Source: Odontocerum albicorne (lineage: Eukaryota; Arthropoda; Insecta; Trichoptera; Odontoceridae). From it: DNA of 64,000 nt. The stretch is from positions 29,930,475-29,994,474 of the forward strand of contig OX463842.1 of NCBI GenBank assembly GCA_949825065.1, written 5' to 3'. How positions within the stretch are numbered: position 1 is the first letter of the stretch; each line of letters starts with the position of its first letter. The notes under the pieces are model-generated. The model was not told where the DNA came from, searched no databases, and was given only the letters and a program-made list of their open reading frames with translations. This document shows positions 1 through 11,470 of this stretch, piece by piece. Made by a program: the position numbers and the translations under genes.

Positions 1-46
1 TTATTTGAATTTTAAATAGTCTTGTGACTTTTGGGCCACCTGTATA
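1..46. repeat. Terminal-inverted-repeat-like end of a DNA transposon
   Basis: Read on the minus strand, the window begins with CAGGTGGCCCAAAAGTCAC followed by an ATTTAAAA block, next to TA dinucleotides. A closely similar string starts at 29624, where GTGGCC, AAAAGTCAC and ATTTAAAA line up. A terminus of this shape next to TA suggests a Tc1/mariner-like element whose body lies left of the window. No transposase is visible for it, so the class is inferred. Confidence 0.4.
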
Positions 47-216
47 ATGATAGGTTGTCAGGACGAAAATGACGTACTTTGCATGGTAATTTCTGACCAT
101 CAGTTGTGTTCCAGTCGTTGATCTATAAGACTTGTTTTGTATTCTATTCATCAGTTGACACCTGAAGAACGTTATTTTAGTAAAAAAAAAAAAAACGTCT
201 TCGAACGTGGGTTAAG

Positions 217-896
217 ATGGAAATTTGACCTGACAAACAATTTATACGAAATTGCATGTTGTACGAATGCTGTTGAACAAATAATGCAACAACTGCAACT
301 AAAAACATTTGCGACATATTTGGAGAATGTTTAACTGTTCGGCAATGCCAAAGGCGTTTTAAACAATTTAAAAGTGGTGATTTTAATTTAAAAAACAATC
401 CTCGAAGTGAAAAAGTAGTGAAAGTGGATGATGACGTATTGCGTACAGAAATCGAATCAAATCCAACACTGACTATACGACAATTAGCTGACAAGCTTGG
501 ATACTCAAAATCTAGTATGCAAGAACATCTGGAAAAAATCGGCAAGATTATGAAGCAGGACGTATGGATACCGCACGATCTAACGGGTGAGATCAAAGCG
601 GTACGCAAGCGCATACCATATATGAAGATTTAATCGAAAAAGAGACAAACACTTCGTTTTTACACCATTTAGTGACCGGAGACGAAAAATAGGTGCTATA
701 TTCGAGCCAACGACGTAAACGCCAATGGCTTTCAAAGGGGCAGGTAACAAAACCGACCCCTCGACCGGGTCTAACTGTCCAAAAGTGCTTTTGAGTGTAT
801 GGTGGGATACAAAAGGCATAATTTATCACGAAGTCCTTCCTTACGGTAAAACAATTACGAGTGAAGTATCATATACTGTGCCCAACTCGAAAATTT
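217..896 (+). pseudogene. Mariner-family transposase pseudogene, 3'-truncated
   Basis: This is a relic of a mariner (D,D34D) transposase, the enzyme that cuts and pastes its own element at TA targets. Frames taken in turn give an N-terminal start MEI followed by a TGA where Trp is expected, then the helix-turn-helix region with FGECLTVRQCQRRFKQF at 317-367 after a frame change. Next come FKSGDFNLKNNPRS, VDDDVLRTEIESNPTLTIRQ and a linker ending VWIPHDLT. The first catalytic motif, LVTGDEK, is at about 671-690 and is followed at once by a TAG in place of Trp. The coding match runs on through QRRKRQWLSKGQ and LSVWWDTKGII to YCAQLENL near 896 in a shifted frame. It stops there, so the second and third catalytic Asp are missing. 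At least two in-frame stops and several frameshifts make it dead. A LINE fragment abuts it directly. Confidence 0.88.
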
Positions 897-1065
897 GAAA
901 TACTACTTAAATAGCAGAAATCCTCAACTTACTCTGATCTTTAATTTTTTACTAATATGTCATATTTATTTTTTCTTTCACGCTTTTTTAGCATCTTGAA
1001 TTTCGCAACGTTCGTTCCCAGATCTTTCTCTTCGTATATTTTGTACAATTTATTTATAGGAAGGT
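897..1065 (-). pseudogene. Non-LTR retrotransposon (reverse transcriptase) fragment
   Basis: This stretch is a diverged copy of 32345-32515. The shared landmarks, in the same order, are ACTACnTTAATAGCAGAA, CACGCTTTTT / CACACTTTTC, TTTCGCAACnTTCnTTCnC and TACAATTTA. In the better copy this region lies just downstream of the YADD box of a minus-strand reverse transcriptase. No open frame remains. It begins exactly where the mariner relic stops, which suggests insertion into, or a deletion joined to, the mariner. Confidence 0.75.
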
Positions 1066-2179
1066 TTTTAAAAGAATAAAACTATTTAAATTTATGGGTT
1101 GTTTAATTGATTTTTTCATCGTTTTAATTATATATGGTTCATAACAGTATATCAGTTTCAACTTTCATGAGAGTAAAATATTTAAACAAGGAAAATATTG
1201 AATTCAGAAAAACCTTAAGTGTTGTACATGAAAGATGTACTCGCATGTAGTTGATCTTCTGCCTATTTCGTCTAGAGAAATGGTGTGATGGTATGTAATA
1301 TAGATATAATATTATAAGCTGAAATTAATATACGAGGATAAAAGGAATTATATTCAAGTGCCTCTGATTCCTCTCTGTTTAAATGAGGTTGACTTATGAG
1401 ACTATTCATATTTGTAACATTATCGCATGAGAATGTTTCATATTTCATGAATAGTCAACATTGCAAAACATTCATGATAATTTCCTAGAACATCCATGAA
1501 AATAATATGTGGGAACATTTGAGGAGACTGAATTAAAATACAGACCTCTACATTGTTTTTTTTATTATTATGAAATGCAGTTAATATCATAAAACAGTTT
1601 GTGCATCGGAAAAATGAAAAAAAACACTGAAAATTTTATAGACTAGAATTACATTTGCAAAACAGACTCAACCCACGTTCAACACTTTTTTGAATATCGA
1701 ATAAGCGTATTTTAGTCCCGTATGTGTTAAAATATCAAGCCAGTTAAGTGGGTAATTTAAAGTTAAACTCTGTTTTAAGCCCATACAAAATTGCGCAATT
1801 ATCAGATGTCAATTAGTAAAATATGGGTTGGGACCTTTCTTTAACTTTGACAGCCTCGGTAAGAATACACGTGGCATATGTTAAGAAAATAGTTTTAATA
1901 TTTATCCACAATCAATTATTTTTATATTTTTAACGATGATTTTTTTTCAATATACTCGTATGTTATTAACGAGTCTTTGAATATCTAAGGGTAACTTACA
2001 TTACTAGTATGTGTCTTATTTATGTATGATTTATTTATGACATTTTATTATACAAAGCACAAAATAATTTATTTCTAAATGATAATATTTACCAGCCAGC
2101 CAAAAAATTACACAAAATTGATAAAAAATGTTAGGTTTATAATTACAACAAATCATATAACAAAAAACGAAAAATATAT
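1066..2179. other. AT-rich stretch with no gene recognised
   Basis: No coding signal, RNA gene or inverted-repeat element was seen apart from the dispersed repeat at 1655-1765. Confidence 0.5.
1655..1765 (+). repeat. Dispersed repeat family G, copy 1
   Basis: The run TGCAAAACAGACTCAACCCA followed by ATATCGAATAAGC and TGTATGTGTTAAAATATCAAGC-like sequence recurs at 12093-12200, with its first part also at 9685-9725. No protein match or tRNA-like head was seen, so the class is unknown. Confidence 0.5.
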
Positions 2180-2189
2180 ATATGTATGT

Positions 2190-2430
2190 CGTCGGACGTC
2201 GGGAAAGGAAAAATATTGTAAAAGGAAAAGGGATGAAATTAGAAAGAACGCGCTACGTCATTGAAGCGAGACATAATGTGTTTGAAGTCAGAAAAGTAAA
2301 AGACGACATAAAATAGGGGAGGGCGATGAGCCGGAAATGCCAAAAAACAATATCTGCTTGAGCATAGTGATAGTTCGGGATCTATGAGATGCTAAACATT
2401 TTCAGCGAGATATGAAAGGGTGGTGGTACA
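2190..2430 (-). repeat. Possible non-LTR retrotransposon 3' relic
   Basis: AAAGAACGCGCTACGTCATT with a following GAGACATAATGTGTTTGAAG-like run resembles 58575-58620 (AAAGAAGCGCTATGTCATT). That copy lies beside a recognisable minus-strand jockey-like C-terminus. No coding residue is preserved here, and the assignment rests on the paralogue alone. Confidence 0.35.
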
Positions 2431-4390
2431 GTTAAGGACATATCTCAAACGGATATTCTGCAATTCTCGTGTAATAAGTTCCAGAAAATCAAAGCTTTAC
2501 ATATTGAAAAAAATAATATTTCAGAAATTCGACTTGATGTGAAATTTCGAGTAGTTATTAGCAAACGATGCCATTTTCTTTATAAATATGTTATCGTCGT
2601 GTAAAAAGAAAACAATTATTACGGGAAAGCGTTTTTAAGGTTTAATTTAAACAATAGTCAAAAAAATATTCAGAATGTATATTCTTTTCCTTCGTGAATA
2701 TTGACAACCGCTATACAAAGTTAGTGCTTTCTACGATATCTTGACGATAATTTTTTTCTTTGATATTTTTGGCCAGTCAATTTACATATAACTTCATTTT
2801 TTGTTCGTTAAATAAAAAATCAATGTTTTCATACATATTTCTATCTAAACTTTTTTACGTCTGTATGAATGACTAAAGCTCAATTTCTACCTCAGGGAAT
2901 GATATTTCATTTAGTTAAAACATTATAAATAACAACACATTTTCACTATTAATAAAGAATCATGATTTGGTATTTAAACGTCGATATTTCTACAATAATT
3001 ATATCCACTTTTGCACCTAATCTCTTCTTTCCAGGTCAAGGAAATGCGGGCAATGATGTTCCTCGCAACCATTACACGGAGACACATGAGCTGTAAGCTA
3101 TTGCCCATGCTTGAGCGAGGGTGACGGCTAAAATGTGGAACACTCATAATTAGTCTAATGGACGAGGAATAGAAATATGAGCATTAAATTATGCCGTAGC
3201 GTGTTGCTAGCGTAGTTCTTCTATCATGTTTTGGAAATGTAATACGATAAAATGCCTATTCTATCCCCTGACTTAATGAAATCTCTTTAAATCAAATCCT
3301 CTCGACATCCATCATCTAGTGTTACAAACATTTAGTTTCGTTTTATAGAATTCTGTGTTTTATAAGGAAAACATAAATAACGTACTTACATCTAAATTTA
3401 CTTAAACGATTTTTCTATACATTCGTTTATCTCCAAAAGGTTCACGTTCTTGGGATGTGTTGTTGGAGACAATTGCCCAGAGAACCTAGGATAGTAATCT
3501 ATCCGAGAATTATAAAACTATTTTCCTGACAACCCAATAATATGTAAATATTATAACTTACCTTATAATTTTTTTAAAACTTTACAAAAAAATACGGATT
3601 CAATTAAAGTTATATCCCTTTTTGAAAAGCATTCATTATCGCGAATTATTCTTTTGACGCGGTTAAAAATTGAAAGGCAACAAATCATGAAGTCTAATTA
3701 AAAAATTAATTACAAAATGATAAAAGATCAAAGTTGTTAGTAACAAAGAGACTTTTACCGAGATAAGCTCGTTCGCTGATTACTCTCGACTCAACTATAT
3801 ATTTCCTAAAAGTTTGCTCGTTAATGAGATTTTAATTATAAATTTTGGATAGGGGTCTAAGCTTCTAAATAAAAGCCCACCCGAATATTAAGTCATTAAA
3901 TACCCTATAAATTCAGAAAAATATATCTTTATCCGAGAAATAGTTTAGAAGGGTATTTTACTTGATTATTGAACCCCTTTTTCATATTTTATTATTAAGT
4001 ATTGTAAATTAAAAGTAATTAACGTAAAATAAAGCCCATTTCCCAAGCAAATTAAAATAAGGTAAAAGATTTGGTTTTTTTTAAAGATTTATTAACATAA
4101 CAAAAATGAAAGGATTTAACTGAATCATTTCGGTTCCTTAATTAAGAAACCATTTTTTTTTTGTAAATGAAAATGGAAGATTCATCGTTATTCATCAAAA
4201 TTCATCAAAAAGATTCATCAAAAAATAGTATTTATCTGATAAATTATGTATTTTTAGGTTGACTCGGTAATTTTTTGGAAAAGACGCCAACGGATAATAT
4301 ATATAAACTTCGACAATCAATCAAAGAGACTAAAATGGATTTCAGGTGTTCAAAGAGACGAAGGAATAATTCAACGAGACGAAGGGAATA
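2431..4390. other. AT-rich stretch with no gene recognised
   Basis: About 2 kb of low-complexity AT-rich sequence with scattered short palindromes. Frames are short and broken. The motif ATTCATCAAAA is repeated three times near 4190-4225. Nothing else is supportable. Confidence 0.5.
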
Positions 4391-4838
4391 TTAAATGAGG
4401 ATGTTTTAAGTGTAGAGCAAGGTAGTGTATATCATAAAAACCGGAGAAGTAAGTGGATTGGATATATTGGAAGGTACATATTAAATGAGGATGTTTTAAG
4501 TGTAGAGCAAGGTAGTGTATATCATAAAAACCGGAGAAGTAAGTGGATTGGATATATTGGAAGGTACCTATTAAATGAGGATGTTTAGTGTAGAGCAAGG
4601 TAGTGTATATCATAAAAACCGGAGAAGTAAGTGGATTGGATATATTGGAAGGTACCTATTAAATGAGGATGTTTTAAGTGTAGAGCAAGGTAGTGTATAT
4701 CATAAAAACCGGAGAAGTAAGTGGATTGGATATATTGGAAGGTACCTATTAAATGAGGATGTTTTAAGTGTAGAGCAAGGTAGTGTATATCATAAAAACC
4801 GGAGAAGTAAGTGGATTGGATATATTGGAAAGTACCTA
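4391..4838 (+). repeat. 90-bp tandem repeat, five copies
   Basis: Units begin with TTAAATGAGGATGTTTTAAG at 4391, 4481, 4571, 4659 and 4749. Four units are 90 bp and nearly identical; the third carries a 2-bp deletion (ATGTTTAGTG) and is 88 bp. Because 90 is a multiple of three, each unit reads through in one frame as 30 codons containing VEQGSVYHKNRRSKWIGYIG. That peptide faintly resembles the RRxxWxGHxxR segment common near the C-terminus of RTE-like reverse transcriptases, so the array may have grown from a LINE fragment. There is no start context, splice signal or unique flanking coding sequence to support a real gene. Confidence 0.95.
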
Positions 4839-4954
4839 TTTTAACAAATAAGATAAAACAAAAGGCAAGGTCAAGGTAAATCCGCCTACAGAATGGTAAA
4901 TAGGCAAGGTAAGCGTCGAAAAAAAGGACAAATAGGAAAGAAGTTTATTTATTG

Positions 4955-5158
4955 ACCTCCAATTATAGTTGGTATGATACGTGTCTTACAATACCCCCTG
5001 CACGTGTTCTATTCTCGCTGAAACCGAATATACAAGTATATTAAGAAAGCTCCTTAACCTTTCTCTGGTTAGTTGGAAGATATTGCCATATGTCCAGAAG
5101 CCCGCCAGATTTTACTGTATACAATGAAAGTGTAATACAATTTCTACTCACAAGATTA
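4955..5158 (+). repeat. tRNA-derived SINE, family B, copy
   Basis: The left part keeps the degenerate tRNA-like head TTATAGTTGGTATGATACGTG. The right part carries the family B body: CTGGTTAGTTGGAAGATATTG, then GCCAGATTTTACTGTATACA and ATGAAAGTGTAATA. The same body is found in at least ten other places in the window. Confidence 0.7.
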
Positions 5159-5204
5159 AGTTATTTCAAAATGATTACATAGTAAATATGTGACATTATT
5201 AATG

Positions 5205-5435
5205 TATTTTATTGTATTACACTTTCGTTCTATAGATTACAATCGTTTTAAAAAAAATCTGGGTTCCAACGGGAATCTAACCCGCAACCCCTGGATTAAG
5301 AGATAACAGCACGCGCACACATCTAACACAAACGAGTATTGTTACCAGACGAACATTTTTTTCAATCAGAAATCAAACCGCAAACCCCCGTATGCAAGCT
5401 AAGCATCTTACCACCTAGGCCTCGGATGTCGTCAA
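5205..5435 (-). repeat. tRNA-derived SINE, family B/D composite
   Basis: On the minus strand the copy opens with CCTAGGTGGTAAGATGCTTAG (A-box-like) and GGGTTTGCGGTTTGATTTC. It then has GTCTGGTAACAATACTCG, typical of family D, a second B-box-like run GCGGGTTAGATTCCCG, and a short family B tail ending in a GTAATACAA run. Two head-like segments in one unit suggest a dimer or an insertion of one SINE into another. Confidence 0.65.
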
Positions 5436-6179
5436 TAATTTTCGATTAGAATGCGGCAAAGAAGAAATAAAAGAAAGATTAAGATGTGTTGCTGATATAA
5501 CACTTTTAATATTTTGCAAGCAATACACAACGCGGCAATTTTTTTATCATGCCGTGGGCAAAATCGTAATAACAAGAACATAAAATAAATAGTTTACGAG
5601 ATTGTGATAACGGAGTCGTCAAATAGGTCAGCAAAATTCCGTATTAATATTCCCGTGCGAGGCAGTGAAAGCAATATTGAAAACATGAATAATTTTGTTG
5701 ACGCCTTTTAATATCGTGCGTATTATTTGTGGTATTATAAGGCGATTAACTTGGATCCCTTCGAAGCATAATGAAAATTTGTCGTCAGTTTATTGCGGTT
5801 CTGACCAGAGCCGTTTTTAGGCGGACGTGAATAGTGTAATAATAATAATAGTGTAATAATAATAATTCCACACCTGATCGTGCTTTATGACTAGACCCGT
5901 ACTTTTCGCTTTATGACTAGACCCGTACTGGACTCTTGCGATTGCTCAAAAATTAATTATTCAAATAAAACGGAATACTATACTAATAGATCTCATAATA
6001 ACACAATGATTGAAAAAAATGTAGTTAATTTTTCAATTATTTTCGTACTTCATTGTACAAAGGTGCAATCAGAGGATTTATTGCCGTCAGTGATCGCTTC
6101 AAAATCAACCAGGTAGGAGTAACAATTGCTCATTGAGAAGTTACAAAGTTTTGAAGTTACACACGAACAGAAGAAACAT
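5436..6179. other. Unassigned stretch with two short direct duplications
   Basis: No gene was recognised. AGTGTAATAATAATAAT occurs twice near 5832-5866, and GCTTTATGACTAGACCCGTA occurs at 5882 and again at 5908 (period 26). These look like local slippage duplications. Confidence 0.6.
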
Positions 6180-6425
6180 TTTAAAACGCCAGAACTAATA
6201 AATAGAGAATCAAGAAATGAATAGAAATTATAAAAAAAACATTATTTTTTAGCATCACCAATGACTTTGAGATTGGAGGAATATGAAAAGAAAAATATAA
6301 CGGAAATAAACAAAATATACGCTGCCATAGAAGAAAGATAATGATTTTTAAATCTTACATCAGGAAGAAGCTGAGTTCCAGAGTTAAAAAATATAGGCAG
6401 TTAAGGACAACGTGAAGTAGGAACA
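6180..6425 (-). pseudogene. Non-LTR retrotransposon C-terminal relic
   Basis: Read on the minus strand, LxLWNxLPxxVRF-like coding is just visible (LTLELSFFLM / GTQLLPDVRF in alternating frames at 6365-6415). The sequence runs in parallel with 58455-58800, including ATCACCAATGnCTT and a GAGTTCCAGAG / GGTTCCAGAG block. It is heavily frameshifted. The C-terminal motif points to a jockey-like LINE. Confidence 0.5.
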
Positions 6426-6459
6426 GCGATGCTCTGGAAATTCTAAGAGGTAATTTCTA

Positions 6460-6852
6460 CTTTGAGGTGAATGGCCGCGCGGTAACACTGGACTTTCGTG
6501 CGGAAGGTCATAGGTTCGAACCCCGTGCTGTGCTACTCCCCTCGAATGACACATGCATTTTTTTCCAAATACAAGGAGGTATAAGGATATCTATAACTTC
6601 GATCATGTCTACTCTTTAAAAAAAAGGGGGAAAAACATGACAGTGTGCTCCGATCGTCTCACTTCAGGTGTGCCATCGGATCCAGTACACCGATGTGGCC
6701 GGTGAGTTTGCTGATGTGCAATAGCTCACTCATTTAAAGAGGAAGAAAAGTAGAATTAAACGAAATCTCCACGGCACAGCTTCGCTTTCCAACTGAATCG
6801 ACATTGCAATGGCGAGGGGATCCTCGACTACAAGGCCCAGCAACGACGACTT
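6460..6852 (+). repeat. tRNA-derived SINE, family A, copy 1
   Basis: The head contains an A-box-like TGGCCGCGCGGTAACACTGG and a perfect B-box GGTTCGAACCC at 6513-6523, which are the internal RNA polymerase III promoter elements of tRNA genes. The body then runs through CTCCGATCGTCTCACTTC, GTGCCATCGGATCCAGTACA and GATGTGGCCGGTGAGTTTGC. It ends in GGGGATCCTCGACTACAAGG CCCAGCAACGACG. The same modules occur in the same order at 26085-26434 and 29797-30176. Confidence 0.85.
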
Positions 6853-7332
6853 GGGCTGGGCGCAAGTCCACGATCGAAGAGAGAAAGTTAAGCAATTACT
6901 TGACAAGTGCAGCGAGACAGTTTATCATGTTATTGGAGATTGATAACGAAAATATAAACAATAGTTGAATATATAGAATAATTGAATGTACAGGTTGTGT
7001 AACACGAAATATTTCTTCAACCTTATTGTGGATACCCTAGCAAAAGATTTCCATAAGGGATTAAGAGATTGAGGTTAACTTGGATTATGCTCTTTGCTGA
7101 TGATGAAAAACTCACCCTTGATGAACGCAATAAGATCTTAGGGCGTTGAGAATCAGCCTACATCAGGGATATCTTGAAAGTGAAAACTAAAAAACCCGAT
7201 TCCACATTTAGCGATGAGCTAGGAAGAAGAAAAATAAGAAAAGGGAAAGGATTTAAAACTCTTATTGTGTGTGAGCGTATATTATTCTTATATAATTGCA
7301 ACCAATCACAGAAAAGTATGATTGAACAATCC
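6853..7332. other. Unassigned stretch
   Basis: No gene was recognised. Several short polypurine tracts are present. Confidence 0.45.
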
Positions 7333-7545
7333 CCCATTGACGACCTTCTGTAAGACGTATGTCTTCCATCCTGGGAGTTGCGGGATCGATTCCCGTTAAT
7401 ACCTATTTAAAATAAAGATTCCACCCTGGTTTTTACTTACAACTTTTTTGTTTGGTTAGAAGAGATTGCCACATGGTATTATTATATTCACTAGGTTGTA
7501 TTGTATACGAAAGAGTAATAAAATACCATTATTACAAGATAAACT
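7333..7545 (+). repeat. tRNA-derived SINE, family B, copy
   Basis: The tRNA-like head includes a B-box-like GGGATCGATTCCCG near 7382. The body has CCACCCTGGTTTTTACTTAC, TTTGGTTAGAAGAGATTGCC ACATGG and CTAGGTTGTATTGTATACGA, then AAGAGTAATAAAATA. Order and spacing match the copies at 26600 and 46480. Confidence 0.8.
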
Positions 7546-7639
7546 AAAATATGATAAATAATATAATTGAACAGGTTGGACATTTTCTACATTTATTTGG
7601 TTATTTGAAATTTACTGTCATACACTGTAGATGCATCCA

Positions 7640-7890
7640 ATATTCTTTATTTATTTAGTCTAGAGTCTCAAGAGCTTGTAAGTGTTATTTAGTGTCCTGG
7701 GAGCTTACGAGAGTAAGTCCGACCTACCTTTCCATTATAAGCACAGGCTTCCGAAGCATCATCTGTTACCTGACTAGTCCACCTAGGGGAGCAGGGTTCT
7801 CAAGGTTCCCGTGCTAGTATTAGCAGTGAGCACCAAAGTCCGAGTACATGTGATGAAATGTAAGTAGCCTGAGCGAGTGGACATGAACGT
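7640..7890. other. GC-richer unassigned island
   Basis: This 250-bp island is clearly richer in G+C than its surroundings (TAGTCCACCTAGGGGAGCAG, GGTTCCCGTGCTAGTATTAG). It carries no open frame and no tRNA-like box. It may be another short interspersed element, but no second copy was found in the window. Confidence 0.35.
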
Positions 7891-8264
7891 GCTAAATAAT
7901 TAGTATTGAAAAAGAATTGTTATCTAGTTATTAGTAGTATGTGGGTGTTAAATTTTTCTAAGAAATTAAATATTTGGTTATTAAAAATAAAATGACATGT
8001 AGGAAATACAAGTTTAAGTAGTTCATAGTTATAATATGTTACACGTATATAAATAATATTAGTTCTTGAGATATAAATTTATATATAGGTATAGGCTTTG
8101 GCAAATGGTTGTGTTATTAATTGGTTTATCAATTTTTTTTGTGTTATTTAGTCCATACCATCTTTAATATTTCTATGATCCTAGATATTTATATAGTTTT
8201 TAAAATATTGTAGTTGAGGCAAGTACTAAGTGCCGATGCAACAATAAATTCAGATGAAAAACCT

Positions 8265-8345
8265 CCTAATAAAACCCGTCGGGAATCAAACATGGGACTC
8301 CTGAGAGTTAAGCAAATACGAGTATGCACAAGCTTGGTCTCGGTG
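8265..8345 (-). repeat. tRNA-like SINE head
   Basis: The minus strand reads CCGAGACCAAGCTTGTGCATA and ends with the B-box-like GTTTGATTCCCGACGGG. This is the head type shared by SINE families B and D. No acceptor stem can be formed, so it is not a tRNA gene. Confidence 0.5.
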
Positions 8346-9240
8346 TCGAAAAAGTTGTGGATTTACTAATAAAAGTTTTCCAAAGAACATCCTATATTCC
8401 GGAATATATTCATTCACATTTAATGTCAATTATTTAAAAATATAATATAAATACTGCAATCGATTCAGGTACTTCAAATTGCACCTAACATAATGTAACA
8501 CCTAACGGCATGAGACCTCACGAATCGAATCATAGAACTTGTCCAGTTTGTATCATGTTCCACCATAATAGACTAAGCCAAAAGGTCTTCAGTTCGAACA
8601 ATAAACAAAAAGGTGTAAATAAATATGGTAATAAACCCAAAAGTACAAGAAATCCTTCCTAACCAAAAAACAACCGAAACAATTACAGAAACTAATGCAA
8701 CAAACGTGCTCTCACCTGTAATAGAAATTTATGTAAGAACGTGCTTGGGAGAAAAATAATTAAATTGTGCCATTTAGAGGTGCCTTAAACGTGTTTGTTA
8801 TAATGCGTGTCAAATACTGCTAAGTTACTTTTGTGTGAATTAGTACAAAAAAGTATTAAATGCATAAATATGCTTTTCTACGCTATATTATAAATAAAAA
8901 CACATTAAATGAGCACTTAATACGTGTACTAAGTACTCATTTTTGATAATTATTATCGGATTACGATATGTTATTCCTCGTGATCGAGTATGACCATCCT
9001 CTGGACACATAGAAATAGCATCCTGTGGATGATTATACTGGTCAGACATCTTGCGGATGAATACACCTGTCTGCATTCGTGTTTTGTGTGCAAGCGTACA
9101 ATATTGACAACTCAAACCTAAAGTTCCAATGGCAAGGAGATTCAAGTTTTTCAAAATATCGGCAGGTGTTGTTTAATAGAGCTATAAAAATGTATGATAA
9201 GTAACATACAAGCCACAGAAAAATATAAATTTAGAAATAA
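8346..9240. other. AT-rich stretch with no gene recognised
   Basis: An 88-codon frame on the minus strand (8888-9154) has no recognisable domain or composition signal and is best treated as chance. Confidence 0.45.
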
Positions 9241-9264
9241 GACGGTCTTATAGCAAATAGCAGT

Positions 9265-9350
9265 CCATAAAGGAATCCCCCTGGAATTGAACCTGAATCA
9301 CCCGCTTGTTGATCGTAAAAAATGCTAATGGTTAGACTACAGGCGCTGAC
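9265..9350 (-). repeat. tRNA-like sequence (third head type), copy 1
   Basis: The minus strand reads GCGCCTGTAGTCTAACCATT AGC, then a B-box-like CAGGTTCAATTCCAGG. It shares the GTCTAACnnTTAGC block with 27575-27650. The T-arm-like stem can form but the acceptor ends do not pair, so a SINE head or a tRNA pseudogene is more likely than a tRNA gene. Confidence 0.5.
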
Positions 9351-11189
9351 AGCTTATCTTTATATATTTCACATTTTTATTGATGGATTATCCATACATA
9401 TTTGACAAAAAAGAAACTAAAAACTCGACTTGATAAAAAATATCGTTATATATGGAAGAAACAAATAAAAACGAAAACACCATAACAGAATGTCAAAAAG
9501 TAAAGTCGAAACCATGAAATAAAGTGTTTCATAAGTTTATTTAGAACCAAGCAAACATTTCCTGAATTTTTAATTTATGGTTATTCTATATTAGTTTATG
9601 TCAAACTGGAACACTTACAAAGCACAAATAAAGCTATATTTTGGAATTCAACTGTAAGGTTTACTCTCATTTCGACATCGAGTATGTATGCAAAAAGGAT
9701 CCAACACACGTTTAATAATTTATATATTTTATAATATTTAGGGAAACATAACATTGTTATGCACTGGGGTTGTATGGAATATAAAAAGTATATTTATTTA
9801 ATCTCGATATTTTTGGAAAAAGATATTGAAGTAAGCTCAATCGATATCGTAAATTAAATAAAAGTGGTTTAATTGAAAAATTTAAAAACTTTAACGGGGA
9901 TTTTGAATAAAGACAATGGACTGCACTTCTAATAGAAAAACACGCTCAGAAATATTTAAGTATTTTTCAAAGATAAGCTTTAGATAGCACAAGGAATGTA
10001 TACGCATACATTTCAATTAACATTCTCTATTATTTCAAGTTAAGAATCATGTTGTTTTCTTTTAAAGTGTTTCTAGTTCAACATTGTTTTTCATGTGTTT
10101 GAATTTCACGCAAAAAATAATAATTTAAATACAAGCTAAGTCTATTGATTATTGTTCACACATATGTGTATTTAAGCACTGTGGCGTTACTCATTTCTAC
10201 AAATTGCAGACAAATTATTTCATTATGAATGCGAGTGTCTTGTGCAAAATGGGGTGATAGTTTCAAGCAGATGTTATTGAGTAAATTTAAAATCACATTT
10301 TATAAAGTAGTACAATCAATATCTTCAACATTTTAATGGAATCCAGAAAATGAAGCACTTGTTTATTTAAAACATTTCCTACAAAAAACACATTGAATTA
10401 TGTTGAGATTTGATGTCCGTACAAACACAAAAGACAGCTTCGCGGAAAGGGACAGTAAAATGGACAAAGGACAGGTAAGCTGCCGACAGAAAAGGTAAAA
10501 TTTACATAGGACCACCGCGTCTCAATATTGTTATGAGAACAAACAACAGATTATTTCACACACGTAACCTTACGTCAACAACAGCCTGTACAGAACAGTG
10601 GGGTAACAAGAAAGCGTGGATTTATGAATAAATCATTGTTTTGTCTGCTCGTAATACATATTTCAACACTGGTGATTTTCCTTTATTATTCTCTAGTTCA
10701 TGCTTGACCACATTATTTATCTAGTTAGAATCGCGAATCGTGCTGAAAACAAAGAACACGTGAGAAATTAGAAGGAAAACTCTCGAAAAAAACCATTATT
10801 GATGATTTTGGTAATCTACACTCGGGTGTTACTATAGCTGTCAGGCGTGATTTGTTCTTCTCTGTTTGAATTTTTAAAGTGAATTGTGATTTATTGGATT
10901 TTTAGCTACTTCAGTATTCCTGAAGCTGTACATAATGCTCTATTATATTACTCGATCATTAATTAATTGATAATCTTTGTTCATGCTTATGTTCGTATTC
11001 TTGAGAATTTTTTTTTTGTTTGCCTCAAAGTTCTGGATATAAATGTGGCATATGCAGTTTTAGGAAGTACTTGGAGACTACCATTTTTGAGAAGTTTTAT
11101 CAATATCAATGATTATATATAAACAATACACATACACTACATTCTACCTAAATTCGAATATGTTTCTATCACATATCGGAAGATCTAGA
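9351..11189. other. AT-rich stretch with no gene recognised
   Basis: Includes the partial family G repeat at 9685-9790 (TGCAAAAAGGATCCAACACA). No coding signal was found in either strand. Confidence 0.5.
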
Positions 11190-11470
11190 AAGATTTCTTT
11201 GTAGTTCGTCTTCCCTTGGTAAGTTTTCTGCAGTTTTCTTACTAGATATATTTTTATAAACATAATATGCCGATGCGTGGAAGTTTAATCTAATGACCGC
11301 AACCACCACCTTCCTATTCTTACACTGAGCTTATTGTTTATGCTTCAACAGATGGTGGTGAAACAAAAGTGGATTCGAATTCCGAGTAAGAGTGCACTTG
11401 AGGAGAGTCTGGTATATAAACGACGATATAAAAATTGACCTTTTGCTATTATTATTATTCTGAAAAATAC
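11190..11470 (+). repeat. Dispersed repeat family E, copy 1
   Basis: TTGTAGTTCGTCTTCCCTTG, GTAAGTTTTCT, CACCTTCCTATTCTnACAC, GTGGnTTCGAATnCCGAGT and a (TTA)n tail occur in the same order at 54840-55120. The TTCGAATCCCGAGT block is B-box-like, so a SINE is possible; no coding sequence was seen. Confidence 0.7.

Noticed and set aside
4391..4838. CRISPR-like array
   Set aside because: There are no unique spacers: the units are contiguous 90-bp repeats, and the context is a eukaryotic repeat-rich region.
7640..7890. A gene or CpG-type promoter in the GC-richer island
   Set aside because: No open frame, no start motif and no CpG enrichment strong enough to call; left unassigned.
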